A stretch of 64,000 nt of DNA from Micromonospora rhizosphaerae (lineage in GTDB: Bacteria > Actinomycetota > Actinomycetes > Mycobacteriales > Micromonosporaceae), in NCBI RefSeq assembly GCF_900091465.1, contig NZ_FMHV01000002.1:4526001-4590000 (forward strand), given 5' to 3'. Below the pieces are notes generated by a model, which saw only the letters and a list, made by a program, of their open reading frames with translations, did no database searches and was not told the DNA's origin. Below, in pieces: positions 7,482 through 16,032 of the stretch; within the stretch, counting starts at the first letter, position 1, and each line of letters starts with the position of its first letter. Position numbers and translations under genes: made by a program.

Positions 7482-8741
7482 TCACTGTCCACCGGCCGCT
7501 GTCCCGGGCCACCGCTCCCGACCAGCGAGAAGTGCCCGTCCATCAAGTGAATCTGGGCTGCCGTCGGGTTCTTGGTCGCCGTTGCGGGATACGCAGGCGG
7601 CCGTGACCGCGGCCACGGGGTCCTGGTAGGCCCGGGCGAGGAAGCTCATCCACTGATAGACCGCGTCCTCGTTCGGCGCCAACGGTCCTACCCGGTAGTG
7701 GGGCGACGACAGCCCACGCTGGACCGACTCGCACGCCGCCCAGTCCTCGCGATTCGTGATGTCCCAGAACTCCACCGCGTACGCCACCTCCGTCACGTCC
7801 TGCGGCACGTACCAGCTGCACTCGACTCGCGTCCGGTCCGGCGCGAGCGGGTCGATGCGGTGCGTCATGACGTAGTCGGGGTGTGCCGAGATCAGCAGGT
7901 TGGGCAAGAGCCCGACGTACCGGACCGTGCGGCGGGGAGCCCCGTCGATGAACAGCCCGCGTGACCGACCGTCCAGCGACATGGTTTCGGCGTGCTCCCG
8001 CAGGTCCATCGAACCGCCGATCCAGGCACCCGGCAGGTCCCAGTTGTCGCCCGATGTCGGCGGCGAGACCCGGCAGAGCTCCGGGTGGATGCGCGGGCAG
8101 TGGTAACACTCGTGGTAGTTCTCCACGATCACTTTCCAGTTCGCCGCGACGTCGTACACGTGGCGGTCGCCAAGGCGCAGGCGCTGGGGCTGGTACGGCT
8201 CGATCAGCCCGTCCAGGGCGCCGAGGTATTCGGCGAACGGGGGAGCCTCGCCCGCCGCGTTGACGAACACCCAGCCCTGCCATTGCGTTACCGGCAGCTC
8301 GATCAGGCCGTGGTCCGCGGGATCGAACCCCTCCACTCCGCCCATGGCAGCCGCCGCCGCCAGCGTGCCGTCCAGCCGGTAGGCCCATCCATGGTAGGGG
8401 CACACGATCGCCGCCCGGTCCGCTGTCGCGCCCGCGGCCAGCAGTTCGTGGCCGCGGTGCCGGCACACGTTCGCCAACGCTCGCACAGTCGCGCCGTCGA
8501 AGGTCAGGAGCACCCCGATGTCGCCGACGGTGACCGCCCGCTGGTTGGCCGTCCCGCGCAGCTCCTCGTGCCGGCCGACGCAGACCCAGCTTCCGCCGAA
8601 GAGGTGTCTGCGTTCCCATGCCAGCACCGCCGGCGAGGTGTAGGCGCGGGCCGGCAAGGTCCGTGAGCTGCCGAATGGCAACGACGCCGCGACGAGGTCG
8701 TGCGCGTCCAACGGTGCGGCTGGGCCATCGAAGCGATCCAC
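7482..8741 (-). CDS. Rieske non-haem iron oxygenase, alpha subunit type
   Basis: 419 residues. The GTG at 8741 is set by GGAGG 5 bases upstream of the spacer. The Rieske 2Fe-2S ligands are C-R-H-R-G-H and C-P-Y-H-G-W, and the mononuclear iron site is NYHECYHCPRIHPE, the arrangement of choline monooxygenase / carnitine- and betaine-demethylating oxygenases. It needs a ferredoxin reductase, which is not encoded nearby. The substrate is probably a small quaternary amine or aromatic; neither can be decided here. An isolated gene, with the HNH gene immediately downstream. Confidence 0.88.
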   Translation of the reverse strand: MDRFDGPAAPLDAHDLVAASLPFGSSRTLPARAYTSPAVLAWERRHLFGGSWVCVGRHEELRGTANQRAVTVGDIGVLLTFDGATVRALANVCRHRGHELLAAGATADRAAIVCPYHGWAYRLDGTLAAAAAMGGVEGFDPADHGLIELPVTQWQGWVFVNAAGEAPPFAEYLGALDGLIEPYQPQRLRLGDRHVYDVAANWKVIVENYHECYHCPRIHPELCRVSPPTSGDNWDLPGAWIGGSMDLREHAETMSLDGRSRGLFIDGAPRRTVRYVGLLPNLLISAHPDYVMTHRIDPLAPDRTRVECSWYVPQDVTEVAYAVEFWDITNREDWAACESVQRGLSSPHYRVGPLAPNEDAVYQWMSFLARAYQDPVAAVTAACVSRNGDQEPDGSPDSLDGRALLAGRERWPGTAAGGQ

Positions 8742-8921
8742 CGCAACCTCCTGCCGCCCGTCATCACCCGCGCGGCGCTCCCGGGTGGCCCCGATCAAAC
8801 CATCGCAGGGGTACGAGCGGTCAAGGGGTGGTGACGGGAGCACGACATCGGGCTTGTCAGGATATTTGCGCGCACGGATAATTCAAGGCCACCACGTTGC
8901 TACCCACGGGGGGTGGTGGGG

Positions 8922-9629
8922 ATGGCAGCCGCGGAGGCACCTGTCGCACACCGCGCCATGGACGGCCGCCGGTTCCTGCTCAGCGGCCCACTCGACTTCA
9001 GCGCGCCGTTCACCTCGGTGGTCGAGCTGACCATCGCCGGCCGGGAGCACGAGTTCACGGCCGGCTCGGTCGGCCTGGCCGACGAGCTGGCCCAGGCGCT
9101 CGGCGTCACCGACTTCGACGAGCAGCTCAACTATCAGGGCGGTGCCCTGTTGACGGCGCGCGTGACGTCGTACGACGCGCAGGTCCAGCTCGACGAGGAC
9201 CGGCTGGTGGCGGCGTGGCGAGGGCGCCGGTACTGCTTCGTCACCCAGCTGTACGGCGCCTCGACCGCAGATCTGCTCGCGGTGCTGCGGACACTTCGGA
9301 TCGCTGAGCACGGCGACGGTCTCGCGGTGCGTCCCGATGCCAGTGCCGGCAGCCGGATCGCGGCGCCGGCAACCGTGATCAAGCAGGTGCCCGGACTCGG
9401 CCTGCTGGACCTGGCGCCGCTCACCGCCGAGCGCGCGCGACAGTTGCCGTCGTGGCGCGGATTGCGGACCCGGGCGGGAGAGCTCTTCCGGGACACGCTC
9501 TCGGACGGCAAGCCGTATTTTGTGCTCGCCGCCGCGGACACCTGGGTGACCGTGCTACCACTGGCCGACACCGTGGTCGACCGGGTACCGGACCTGGTGG
9601 ACCGGCTACGCGTCCAGTCGGTCGAGTAG
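8922..9629 (+). CDS. Unknown protein, first gene of the MauED-like cluster
   Basis: About 235 residues with no family I recognise. It has no signal peptide or membrane segment. It contains two alternating beta/alpha-rich halves and only one cysteine (RRYCFVTQLYG). ATG 8922 is chosen because GGGGGG at 8908-8913 is well spaced; a GTG at 8913 is possible. It is followed after 6 bases by the MauE-like gene, and the next three genes all overlap, so it belongs to the same operon. In methylamine utilisation operons this slot holds the dehydrogenase heavy chain, but the length and composition here do not fit a beta-propeller. Confidence 0.65.
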   Translation: MAAAEAPVAHRAMDGRRFLLSGPLDFSAPFTSVVELTIAGREHEFTAGSVGLADELAQALGVTDFDEQLNYQGGALLTARVTSYDAQVQLDEDRLVAAWRGRRYCFVTQLYGASTADLLAVLRTLRIAEHGDGLAVRPDASAGSRIAAPATVIKQVPGLGLLDLAPLTAERARQLPSWRGLRTRAGELFRDTLSDGKPYFVLAAADTWVTVLPLADTVVDRVPDLVDRLRVQSVE

Positions 9630-9635
9630 GCCGTC

Positions 9636-10199
9636 GTGTCCGCCCTGGTGGCCAGCGTGGCGGCGTACACCGTGCTGCTCACCCTGCTCACCGCCTGCGG
9701 TGAGCACCTCTCGAAGCCGGCGGCCCTGTCGACCGCGGTGGCCGCCCACCGGGTGGTTCCGGCGCCGTCCATCGTCGCGGCGCTGGTGATCGCGACCGAG
9801 GGCCTGCTCGGCGCAGCCGGAGTCGTCGCCCTGCTCCGCGACGGCAGTGGCCGGCTGCTGGCCGTGGTCCTGGCCGGCAGTGCCGCACTCCTTGCCACGT
9901 ACGTGGGCTACGGCCTGTACGTGAGGTCGACTGGGCGGGCCGTCCCCTGTGGGTGCTCGCGGGTGGAAGTGCCGATGACCGGCTGGGTGGTGGCGCGCGC
10001 GGCCACGCTCGCCGGCCTGGCCGTGGTCGGATCACTGCTGTCCGGCGCGGTCGTGCCGGTGGGGCGAGCCAGCACCTCACTCACGATCGTCCTGCTCGCC
10101 GCAGCGACGTTCACCGCGCTCCTGGCGCACCTGCCCGCCGCCATGCACGACCCGGATCAGCCGCCCGTGCCGGTGGAACAAGGAGGCGTACCCGGATGA
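9636..10199 (+). CDS. MauE/DoxX-like membrane protein
   Basis: 187 residues, four to five hydrophobic helices. The MauE hallmark of a Cys-Gly-Cys pair after the second helix pair is visible as AVPCGCSRVEVP. MauE proteins are thought to work with MauD in forming or shuffling disulfides of the cysteine-rich methylamine dehydrogenase light chain in the periplasm. Here it directly precedes a MauD-like gene (ATGA overlap at 10196-10199) and a 12-cysteine exported protein, so the same role is inferred. GTG start at 9636. Confidence 0.75.
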   Translation: MSALVASVAAYTVLLTLLTACGEHLSKPAALSTAVAAHRVVPAPSIVAALVIATEGLLGAAGVVALLRDGSGRLLAVVLAGSAALLATYVGYGLYVRSTGRAVPCGCSRVEVPMTGWVVARAATLAGLAVVGSLLSGAVVPVGRASTSLTIVLLAAATFTALLAHLPAAMHDPDQPPVPVEQGGVPG

Positions 10200-10744
10200 G
10201 TTTCCAGACGAGCGCGCTGATCCTGAGCTGGATCGCGATTCTGCTGCTGGCCCTCGTGGTGTCCGGCCTGGTACGTCAGGTGCACGCCCTGTCCAACGGC
10301 GCGGTCGGCCGCCCTGCGTCCGTCGGCCTGCGGCCCGGCTCGCCGGCGCCCCGGTTCCGTGACCTGGCGCCGCCGGCCCCGAACACCCTGGTCCTGCTCT
10401 TTCTGGTCCCCAGCTGCACGACCTGCGGCCAACTGCTCGACGAGGCCGCGGAACAAAGTCAACGGACCGATGCCGTGCTTCGAGTCCTCTACCGGCAGGC
10501 TGTCCCGCCACAAGCGGCAGACCTGCCGATGACCGTCCTCGGCGAACAGGGGGACCTGTTCGACCGGTACGACGTCATCGCCACCCCGTTCGCGGTCGTG
10601 ATCGACGCGACCGGGCGCATCCGGCGATCCGAGCCGGTCGGCTCCCGGGCGGCACTGCGCCACCTGCTCGACCAGGCCGACAACTCGTCCGGCGGCGGTG
10701 CCGGGCCGACCGTCCACCCGAGCCCACAGGGAGGCACGCTGTGA
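10196..10744 (+). CDS. MauD-like membrane-anchored thioredoxin
   Basis: 182 residues. A single N-terminal transmembrane helix (about 7-28) is followed by an extracytoplasmic thioredoxin-like domain with the redox motif C74-T-T-C77 in VPSCTTCGQLLDE and the cis-Pro segment IATPFAVVID. MauD is the partner of MauE in maturing disulfide-rich proteins. It overlaps both neighbours by 4 bases, so it is co-translated with them. The redox partner is probably the MauE-like protein encoded upstream, and the client the cysteine-rich protein encoded downstream. Confidence 0.8.
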   Translation: MSFQTSALILSWIAILLLALVVSGLVRQVHALSNGAVGRPASVGLRPGSPAPRFRDLAPPAPNTLVLLFLVPSCTTCGQLLDEAAEQSQRTDAVLRVLYRQAVPPQAADLPMTVLGEQGDLFDRYDVIATPFAVVIDATGRIRRSEPVGSRAALRHLLDQADNSSGGGAGPTVHPSPQGGTL

Positions 10745-11682
10745 CCACCCTCGACGCCGTACCCCCGCTGAGGGGGACAGACCCCGGTACCGGCACCGCG
10801 TCCCGGCGGCGCGGGCCGGCGAATCGGACCAGGAGTCGTTTCACCCTGTCCTGGGCGCTGTCCCGGCGCACGCTGCTCCAGGCCGGCACTGCGGTGGGAA
10901 TGGCCGCGTTGAGCATCTTCCCGGCCGCGCGCCGCGCCTACGCCGACGGATACACGATCTACGGCGGGTGCCCGACGTACGCCACGGACCACAACTGTTC
11001 CCCCGGCTGCGGTCCGAGCCCGATCTTCGGCGATGCCTGCAACACCAGCGGCACGTACGCCGGCTTCCACAAGAACAACGGCACGACCTGGAAACTGCGG
11101 CCGAACCAGTGCTACGCCGGCACGTACGACGGCTGGCTGTGGCGCTACCAGGGCGCGTGCGGCGCCTGCGCGTGCCATGTGGAGCGCCGGTGCCACGACG
11201 GGTACAAGAAGACCAGCTCGGGCTGGGTCAGGTCGATCTGCCGCTGGAACACCAGCTGCGGCTGCCTCTCCTCGGTCAGCTGGCCGACGACGAAGCGGGG
11301 CCAGACCGGCACGAACGTCTACACCGTGCAACACCTGCTGACCGCGCGCGGCTATCCCACCACGATCGACGGGATCTTCGGCAGCGGCACGGAGACCAGG
11401 GTGAAGCAGTTCCAGACGGCCAAGGGAATCACAGCGAGCGGTGTTGTCGACGCCAAGACGTGGTCCGCCCTCGTGATCACCGTGCGCTACTCGAACAGCG
11501 GTCAGGCCGTGAGCGGCGTGCAGCGGCAACTCAGGAAACACGGATACAGCCTGCCCGTCACCGGGTACTTCGGTTCGCAGACCGATGCCGCGGTACGGGA
11601 CTTCCAGCGGAAGAACGGGCTCTACGTCGACGGAATCGTGGGACAGAACACCTGGCGCACGCTCACCGGCGGCAGGGTATGA
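10741..11682 (+). CDS. Tat-exported 12-Cys (MauA-like) protein with two peptidoglycan-binding domains
   Basis: 313 residues. A twin-arginine signal (SRRTLLQ, then a hydrophobic core and a YADG cleavage region) exports it folded. Residues about 77-185 form a compact domain with exactly 12 cysteines, the number that makes the six disulfides of methylamine dehydrogenase light chain, and several tryptophans (GTTW, DGWLW, SGWV, RWN). Two PG_binding_1 repeats follow, each with the D-G-x-F/Y-G-x-x-T core (IDGIFGSGTETRVKQFQ and VTGYFGSQTDAAVRDFQ). No heavy chain or MauG is encoded nearby, so an amine dehydrogenase cofactor is not assumed. A wall-anchored, disulfide-rich protein matured by the neighbouring MauED pair is the best reading. 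Confidence 0.7.
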   Translation: MTTLDAVPPLRGTDPGTGTASRRRGPANRTRSRFTLSWALSRRTLLQAGTAVGMAALSIFPAARRAYADGYTIYGGCPTYATDHNCSPGCGPSPIFGDACNTSGTYAGFHKNNGTTWKLRPNQCYAGTYDGWLWRYQGACGACACHVERRCHDGYKKTSSGWVRSICRWNTSCGCLSSVSWPTTKRGQTGTNVYTVQHLLTARGYPTTIDGIFGSGTETRVKQFQTAKGITASGVVDAKTWSALVITVRYSNSGQAVSGVQRQLRKHGYSLPVTGYFGSQTDAAVRDFQRKNGLYVDGIVGQNTWRTLTGGRV

Positions 11683-12443
11683 CGAGTCGTCAGCCATCCG
11701 TAGGACCCGTGCGGCCGCTGCGCCGCTGGGTCACTGACCCGCTCGTACCCGTCCTGCTGCTCACCGCCGGCGCGATGCTCTCCGCCGCGTACGGGCACGT
11801 GCTCACCTGGGCGATTGTCGGCGGGCTCGCCGGCTACACCCTCTCCGGCTCGGTTTGAACCCGCAACAGCGCGTACGCGCTGGCCTCGCCCGGGCGGCGA
11901 GATCGCAACCCGCAGGGGAAGCTCCTCACCCTGTTCGTCCTGGGGCTGATCGCCGGCGGCCTGCTCAGCGGGGTGGTCCTCGGGGCGCTCTCCGGGCTGT
12001 CCGCGCCGCTGCCGGCGTCCTGGCGGTACGCGACCATCGTGACGGTGGCGCTGCTGGGAGTGCTCCGGGAGGCCGGGGTGGTGACCATCCCCCTGCCACA
12101 GAACCCCCGCCAGGTGCCGCAGGACGTGCTGCGGCGGAGCCCCCGGCGCGGAGCGCTGCGATTCGGCTTCGAACTCGGCACCGGCGTGCGGACGTACGTG
12201 TCGGCCACCGCCCCGTACGTGCTCGCGGTGGCGGTCTTCCTCGGCGGTCAGCGCCTGCAGGTCGCCGCGCTCGCCGGTGTCGGTTTCGGCGCGGGGCGCG
12301 CCGCCACCCCGCTCATCCGCCGCGCCTCCGGGGCAGTCGAGGACTGGGACGCCGACCTGGCCGCACGACTTCGCATCATCACCGTGGTGGGGTGCCCCGC
12401 GCTCGCCGCCGCCTTCGGCCTGCTCCTCCTGCACCACTTGTAG
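11679..12443 (+). pseudogene. Membrane protein gene interrupted by an in-frame TGA
   Basis: ATG 11679 overlaps the stop of the preceding gene. After 59 codons (a polar N-terminus and one long hydrophobic region ending LAGYTLSGSV) a TGA occurs at 11856-11858. The same frame then stays open to 12443 and continues as a sensible membrane protein: a polar loop RNSAYALASPGRRDRNPQGK, then LLTLFVLGLIAGGLLSG and further helices. The only late start, GTG 11973, would cut off a transmembrane helix. A Trp codon changed to TGA, or a sequencing error, explains this best. The intact product would have about 254 residues with 4-5 helices, in the MauED-like operon. The family is not recognised. Confidence 0.6.
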
Positions 12444-12557
12444 CGGTAGCGCGACGTCCTCCTGGCATTGCGCGTACAACGCGCGGCCGGAACAGCGAAA
12501 ACGAGCCGCTCATCGGGCTTGAAGACGTCCTCTACCTTGATTCCCGAGGTGGTAGGC

Positions 12558-13862
12558 GTGACTCTCGTTCGCGGACCGGCAACCATTGCGACACGACTTC
12601 CGGACGTCCGACGTCGCCTCCGTCGCACCCCTGGGCGGCTGGCGCTCGCCACCGCCGTACTCATCGTGCTCGGCGTCGCCACCGGCGCGGCCGGCGCGGT
12701 CGGCGTACGTCAGCGGATCGACCTCGTCAACGGCGCCACCGCGCGCAGCGGTGATCTGACGGTTGCCGCGCAGCGGCTCTACCGCGCGCTGTCCGACGCC
12801 GACGCCACCGCGGCGAGCGCCTTCCTCACCGGCGGCGTCGAACCCGTGGCCCTACGCGAGCGCTACCAGTCCGACATCGCCGACGCGGGCGCGGCGCTGG
12901 CCGTGGTGTCCGCAGGGCGCGCCGGCGGCGGCCGGGGTGACGCGGCGGTCGTGCAGATCATCGGCCAGCTGCCGGTTTACACGGGACTCGTCGAGGCCGC
13001 CCGGGCGTACAACCGGCAGGGCGTGCCGCTCGGCGGTGCGTACCTGCGCGAGGCGTCGGGGCTGATGCGGGAGCGGCTGCTGCCCGCGGTCCAGGAGCTC
13101 TATGAGGCGACGTCCAGCGAGCTCGACGACGCGCGCGGCGCCGCCGGAGCGTTTCCGTGGTTCGCGGTCCTGCTCGGGCTGCTGACGATCGCCGCGCTCG
13201 TCATGGTGCAGCGCTACCTGGCCCGGCGCACCAACCGGTTGTTCAACATCGGGTTGGTGGGCGCAACCGCTGCCGCGGCCGTCCTGGTCGTGTGGCTGGG
13301 GGTGTCGGCGGTGCTGGCGGCCGGGAGGCTCGACGCGAGCCGGGAGCAGGGCTCGGAACCGGTCGCGCAGCTCGCCGGGGTTCGCATCGCGGCGTTGCAG
13401 GCGCGCGCCGACGAGGCGCACACGCTGATCGCCCGCGGCAACGGCGCACGGTTCGAGGAGGACTACGTCCGGGCCATGGCGAGCGTGACCGGGCGGGGCG
13501 GGCTGCCGGCCGTCTCGGACGCGGACCCGGACACCCGAAGCGCGGCGCAGGCGGCGACCGGTGAGGCGCAGAAGTGGCTTGCGGCCCACAAGAATCTGCG
13601 CGCGCTCGACGACGGCGGACAGTACGCGCAGGCGGTCGCCGCAGCGGTCGGCACGGGCCCGGACTCGACGGCCAGCATCTTCAACCAGCTCGACGAGCAC
13701 CTGGCCGCCGCCATCGAACACAACGGGCAGCGGTTCGACCGGGAGGTGGGCCGCGCCGCCGGGGCACTCGCCGGTACGGACATCGGCGTCGTCGTTCTGG
13801 CGACGCTGCTGATCGTCGGTGCGGCCCTCGGGATCCAGCGGCGATTGGCGGAGTACCGATGA
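12558..13862 (+). CDS. glnX: GlnX-like membrane protein of the PknG system
   Basis: About 434 residues. Two related halves each have a hydrophobic helix (TPGRLALATAVLIVLG near the start and FAVLLGLLTIAALVMV in the middle, with NIGLVGATAAAAVLVVWLG following) and a long extracytoplasmic alanine-rich helical region; a final helix (IGVVVLATLLIVGAALGIQ) ends it. In mycobacteria GlnX is the membrane partner through which the binding protein GlnH signals amino-acid supply to PknG. Order, topology and coupling to the next gene (ATGA) fit that role. GTG 12558 is chosen for GAGGTGG upstream; the longer frame from 12468 is unlikely. Confidence 0.75.
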   Translation: MTLVRGPATIATRLPDVRRRLRRTPGRLALATAVLIVLGVATGAAGAVGVRQRIDLVNGATARSGDLTVAAQRLYRALSDADATAASAFLTGGVEPVALRERYQSDIADAGAALAVVSAGRAGGGRGDAAVVQIIGQLPVYTGLVEAARAYNRQGVPLGGAYLREASGLMRERLLPAVQELYEATSSELDDARGAAGAFPWFAVLLGLLTIAALVMVQRYLARRTNRLFNIGLVGATAAAAVLVVWLGVSAVLAAGRLDASREQGSEPVAQLAGVRIAALQARADEAHTLIARGNGARFEEDYVRAMASVTGRGGLPAVSDADPDTRSAAQAATGEAQKWLAAHKNLRALDDGGQYAQAVAAAVGTGPDSTASIFNQLDEHLAAAIEHNGQRFDREVGRAAGALAGTDIGVVVLATLLIVGAALGIQRRLAEYR

Positions 13863-14827
13863 AACGATGTGCAGTCGCGCTGGTGGCCGTCCTCTGCGTG
13901 ACCGGGTGTGCGACGAGCCGGTCGCTGCCCGACGGGCGGGTGGACGCGACCGCGCCCCGCCCGGTCGGCGCGCAGGACCCGGCGGCCATCCCGACCTCGG
14001 CCGCGGTGCCGCCCGGCTCGTGCGACCCGCGCGCCAGCCTCCGGCCGTCCGGCGCGCTGCCCACGCCGGGGCGGATGCCGGCCGACTCGACGATGGCGCA
14101 GATCGCCAGGCGAGGACGGCTCGTCGTCGGTGTCGACCAGAACAACTACCGCTTCGGATACCGCGACCCGGGCACGGGTGACCTGGTGGGCTTCGAGATC
14201 GACCTGGCGCACGAGATCGCCAGGGCGATCTTCGGCGACCCCGGCAAGGTGCTGTTCCGGGCGGTCAGGACCGCCGAACGGGAGCAGGCGGTCCAGACGG
14301 GTGCCGTCGACATCGTCATCCGCAGCATGACGATGAACTGCGACCGATGGCAGCGAGTGTCGTTCTCCACCGAGTACTTCAGCGCCGGCCAGGCCATCCT
14401 GGTCGCCAAGGGTTCGCCGATCAAGGGCCTCAGGGATCTCACCGGCCGAAAGGTCTGCGCGGCCACCGGCAGCACATCCATCCGGAACATCGCGGCGAAG
14501 GCCCCGCAGGCGCTGCCGGTGTCGGCGGCGGACGCGCTGGACTGCCTGGTGATGCTGCAGCAGAACCAGGTCGCCGCGGTCTCGACGGACGACGCCATCC
14601 TGGCCGGCTTCGCGGCACAGGACCCGGGTACGACCGTCCTGCCCGAGCGGTTCACCGAAGAGCCGTACGGCATGGCGATGCAGAAGGAGTCGCCCGACCT
14701 GGTGCGGTTCGTCAACGGAGTGCTCGAGCGGCTACGCGCGGACGGCACCTGGACCCGGCTCTACAACAAGTGGCTCACCGCGCTGGGCAGCACGCCGCAG
14801 CCACCGGCCGCCCGCTATCGGGACTGA
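13859..14827 (+). CDS. glnH: Amino-acid-binding lipoprotein (GlnH-like)
   Basis: 322 residues. A lipoprotein signal ends in the lipobox VTGC, so the mature protein is anchored outside the membrane. The SBP_bac_3 domain follows, with GRLVVGVDQNNYRFGYRDPG and GFEIDLAHEIARAIFGDP at the start of lobe 1 and the central YFSAGQAILVAKGS hinge segment. Such proteins bind polar amino acids; mycobacterial GlnH binds aspartate and glutamate. There is no ABC transporter partner here. It is coupled to the GlnX-like gene, which argues for sensing rather than uptake. The stop lies 2 bases before the next gene. Confidence 0.88.
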   Translation: MKRCAVALVAVLCVTGCATSRSLPDGRVDATAPRPVGAQDPAAIPTSAAVPPGSCDPRASLRPSGALPTPGRMPADSTMAQIARRGRLVVGVDQNNYRFGYRDPGTGDLVGFEIDLAHEIARAIFGDPGKVLFRAVRTAEREQAVQTGAVDIVIRSMTMNCDRWQRVSFSTEYFSAGQAILVAKGSPIKGLRDLTGRKVCAATGSTSIRNIAAKAPQALPVSAADALDCLVMLQQNQVAAVSTDDAILAGFAAQDPGTTVLPERFTEEPYGMAMQKESPDLVRFVNGVLERLRADGTWTRLYNKWLTALGSTPQPPAARYRD

Positions 14828-14829
14828 CC

Positions 14830-16032
14830 GTGACGACGCCAGCGCCGATGAGCCGCGACGAGGTCGACTTCGCCATCGTCGGGCTCGTCGCGGCGCACGA
14901 CCGGATCTCGGCCGCCATGTACGCGCTGGACGCCCATCCCGGCCTCGTCGTGCTGCGGGGCGACGACCTGCGGGGCAAGACGCGCCGGGTCGCCATCGAG
15001 ACACTCCCGCGGCTCGACGTCCTGTGGTCGCAGTTCGCCGCGGTGCGGTCCGTGCTGGACCGGGTGAAGACGGTACGCGGGGAGCGGTCGAGGCCCGGCG
15101 ACGACGAGTTGCACGAGCTGACCGTGCTGCTGCGCGGTCCCGTCCTACCGCTTGCGCCCGACGGCATGGTGGTCGACGACCCGCTGGCCGGGGCGCCGCC
15201 GAACTGGGTGACCGCGATGGGTCTGGCCCAGGAGCTGGAGCGGGCCAGCGCCGAGGTCACCGGGACGCTCGACGGCGTCCAGTCGGCGTACGCGGAGATC
15301 GCGGCTCGGTTCGAGCCGCTGACCAAGGCGTTGGACCGGGCCCGGGCGGCCGCCGAGGCGCTGGGGTACGCCGCCACGGGGTCCGAGGTGGAGCGTCTCG
15401 ACGTACGCCTGGCCGAGGCGACCTTCGACGCGATGTGTGACCTGCTGGACACAGCTGGACCCCCGTCGGCGCTGGCTGCCGAGATCGAGGCGGTCACCGC
15501 CCGGCTGGCCGACCTGACCCGGCTGCGCGACGCCTACCCGGACCGGGTGCGGCGGCTGCGGGCCGCCGTGGACGAGGTGGCCGCGGCCGAGGACGAGACC
15601 GGCCGGGCGTACGCCGTCGCGAACGAGAAGATCGCCAACCCTGGCCTGCCGCCGGCTCCCGACGCGGTCCCGGCGCTGCGGGCGCACCTGGCCCAGCTCG
15701 ACCAACTGCACCGCGAGCAGCGCTGGCCCCGGCTCGCGGACGAGCTGTCCGTGGTGGAGCGGTCGGTGGCGGAGGCCCGGGAGCGCGCGGCCCACCTGCG
15801 CGAGGCAGCCGAAGGACTGCTGCGCCGCCGGGCTGAGCTGCGCGGCCGGCTCGACGCCTACCGCGCCCGAGCGGGGCGGCTTGGCCTGGCCGAGCACGCC
15901 GAGCTCGCCGTGCGGCATCGGACCGCGCAGGACCTGCTCTACACCAGCCCCTGCGACCTGCCGGCGGCCACCCGCGCCATGGTCGCCTACCTGCGATACC
16001 TCAACGAGCTCACGGAGAGGGGGCACCAATGA
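14830..16032 (+). CDS. Alpha-helical protein of the PknG cluster, function unknown
   Basis: 400 residues, almost entirely helical and rich in Ala, Arg, Glu and Leu, with long heptad-like stretches (for example ALAAEIEAVTARLADLTRLR and VERSVAEARERAAHLREAAE). No signal peptide or membrane segment is visible, so it is cytoplasmic. It sits between the sensor lipoprotein and the kinase in a run of overlapping genes, so it may be a scaffold linking GlnX to PknG. That role is inference from position. GTG start 2 bases after the previous stop. Confidence 0.7.
   Translation: MTTPAPMSRDEVDFAIVGLVAAHDRISAAMYALDAHPGLVVLRGDDLRGKTRRVAIETLPRLDVLWSQFAAVRSVLDRVKTVRGERSRPGDDELHELTVLLRGPVLPLAPDGMVVDDPLAGAPPNWVTAMGLAQELERASAEVTGTLDGVQSAYAEIAARFEPLTKALDRARAAAEALGYAATGSEVERLDVRLAEATFDAMCDLLDTAGPPSALAAEIEAVTARLADLTRLRDAYPDRVRRLRAAVDEVAAAEDETGRAYAVANEKIANPGLPPAPDAVPALRAHLAQLDQLHREQRWPRLADELSVVERSVAEARERAAHLREAAEGLLRRRAELRGRLDAYRARAGRLGLAEHAELAVRHRTAQDLLYTSPCDLPAATRAMVAYLRYLNELTERGHQ

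Noticed and set aside
10741..11682. True methylamine dehydrogenase light chain
   Set aside because: No heavy chain, MauG or amicyanin gene is near, and peptidoglycan-binding repeats are fused to it. Only a MauA-like cysteine pattern is claimed.
11856..11858. TGA as a selenocysteine codon
   Set aside because: The context is a hydrophobic/loop boundary with no redox motif, and no stem-loop suited to recoding is apparent directly after it. A Trp-to-stop change is simpler.
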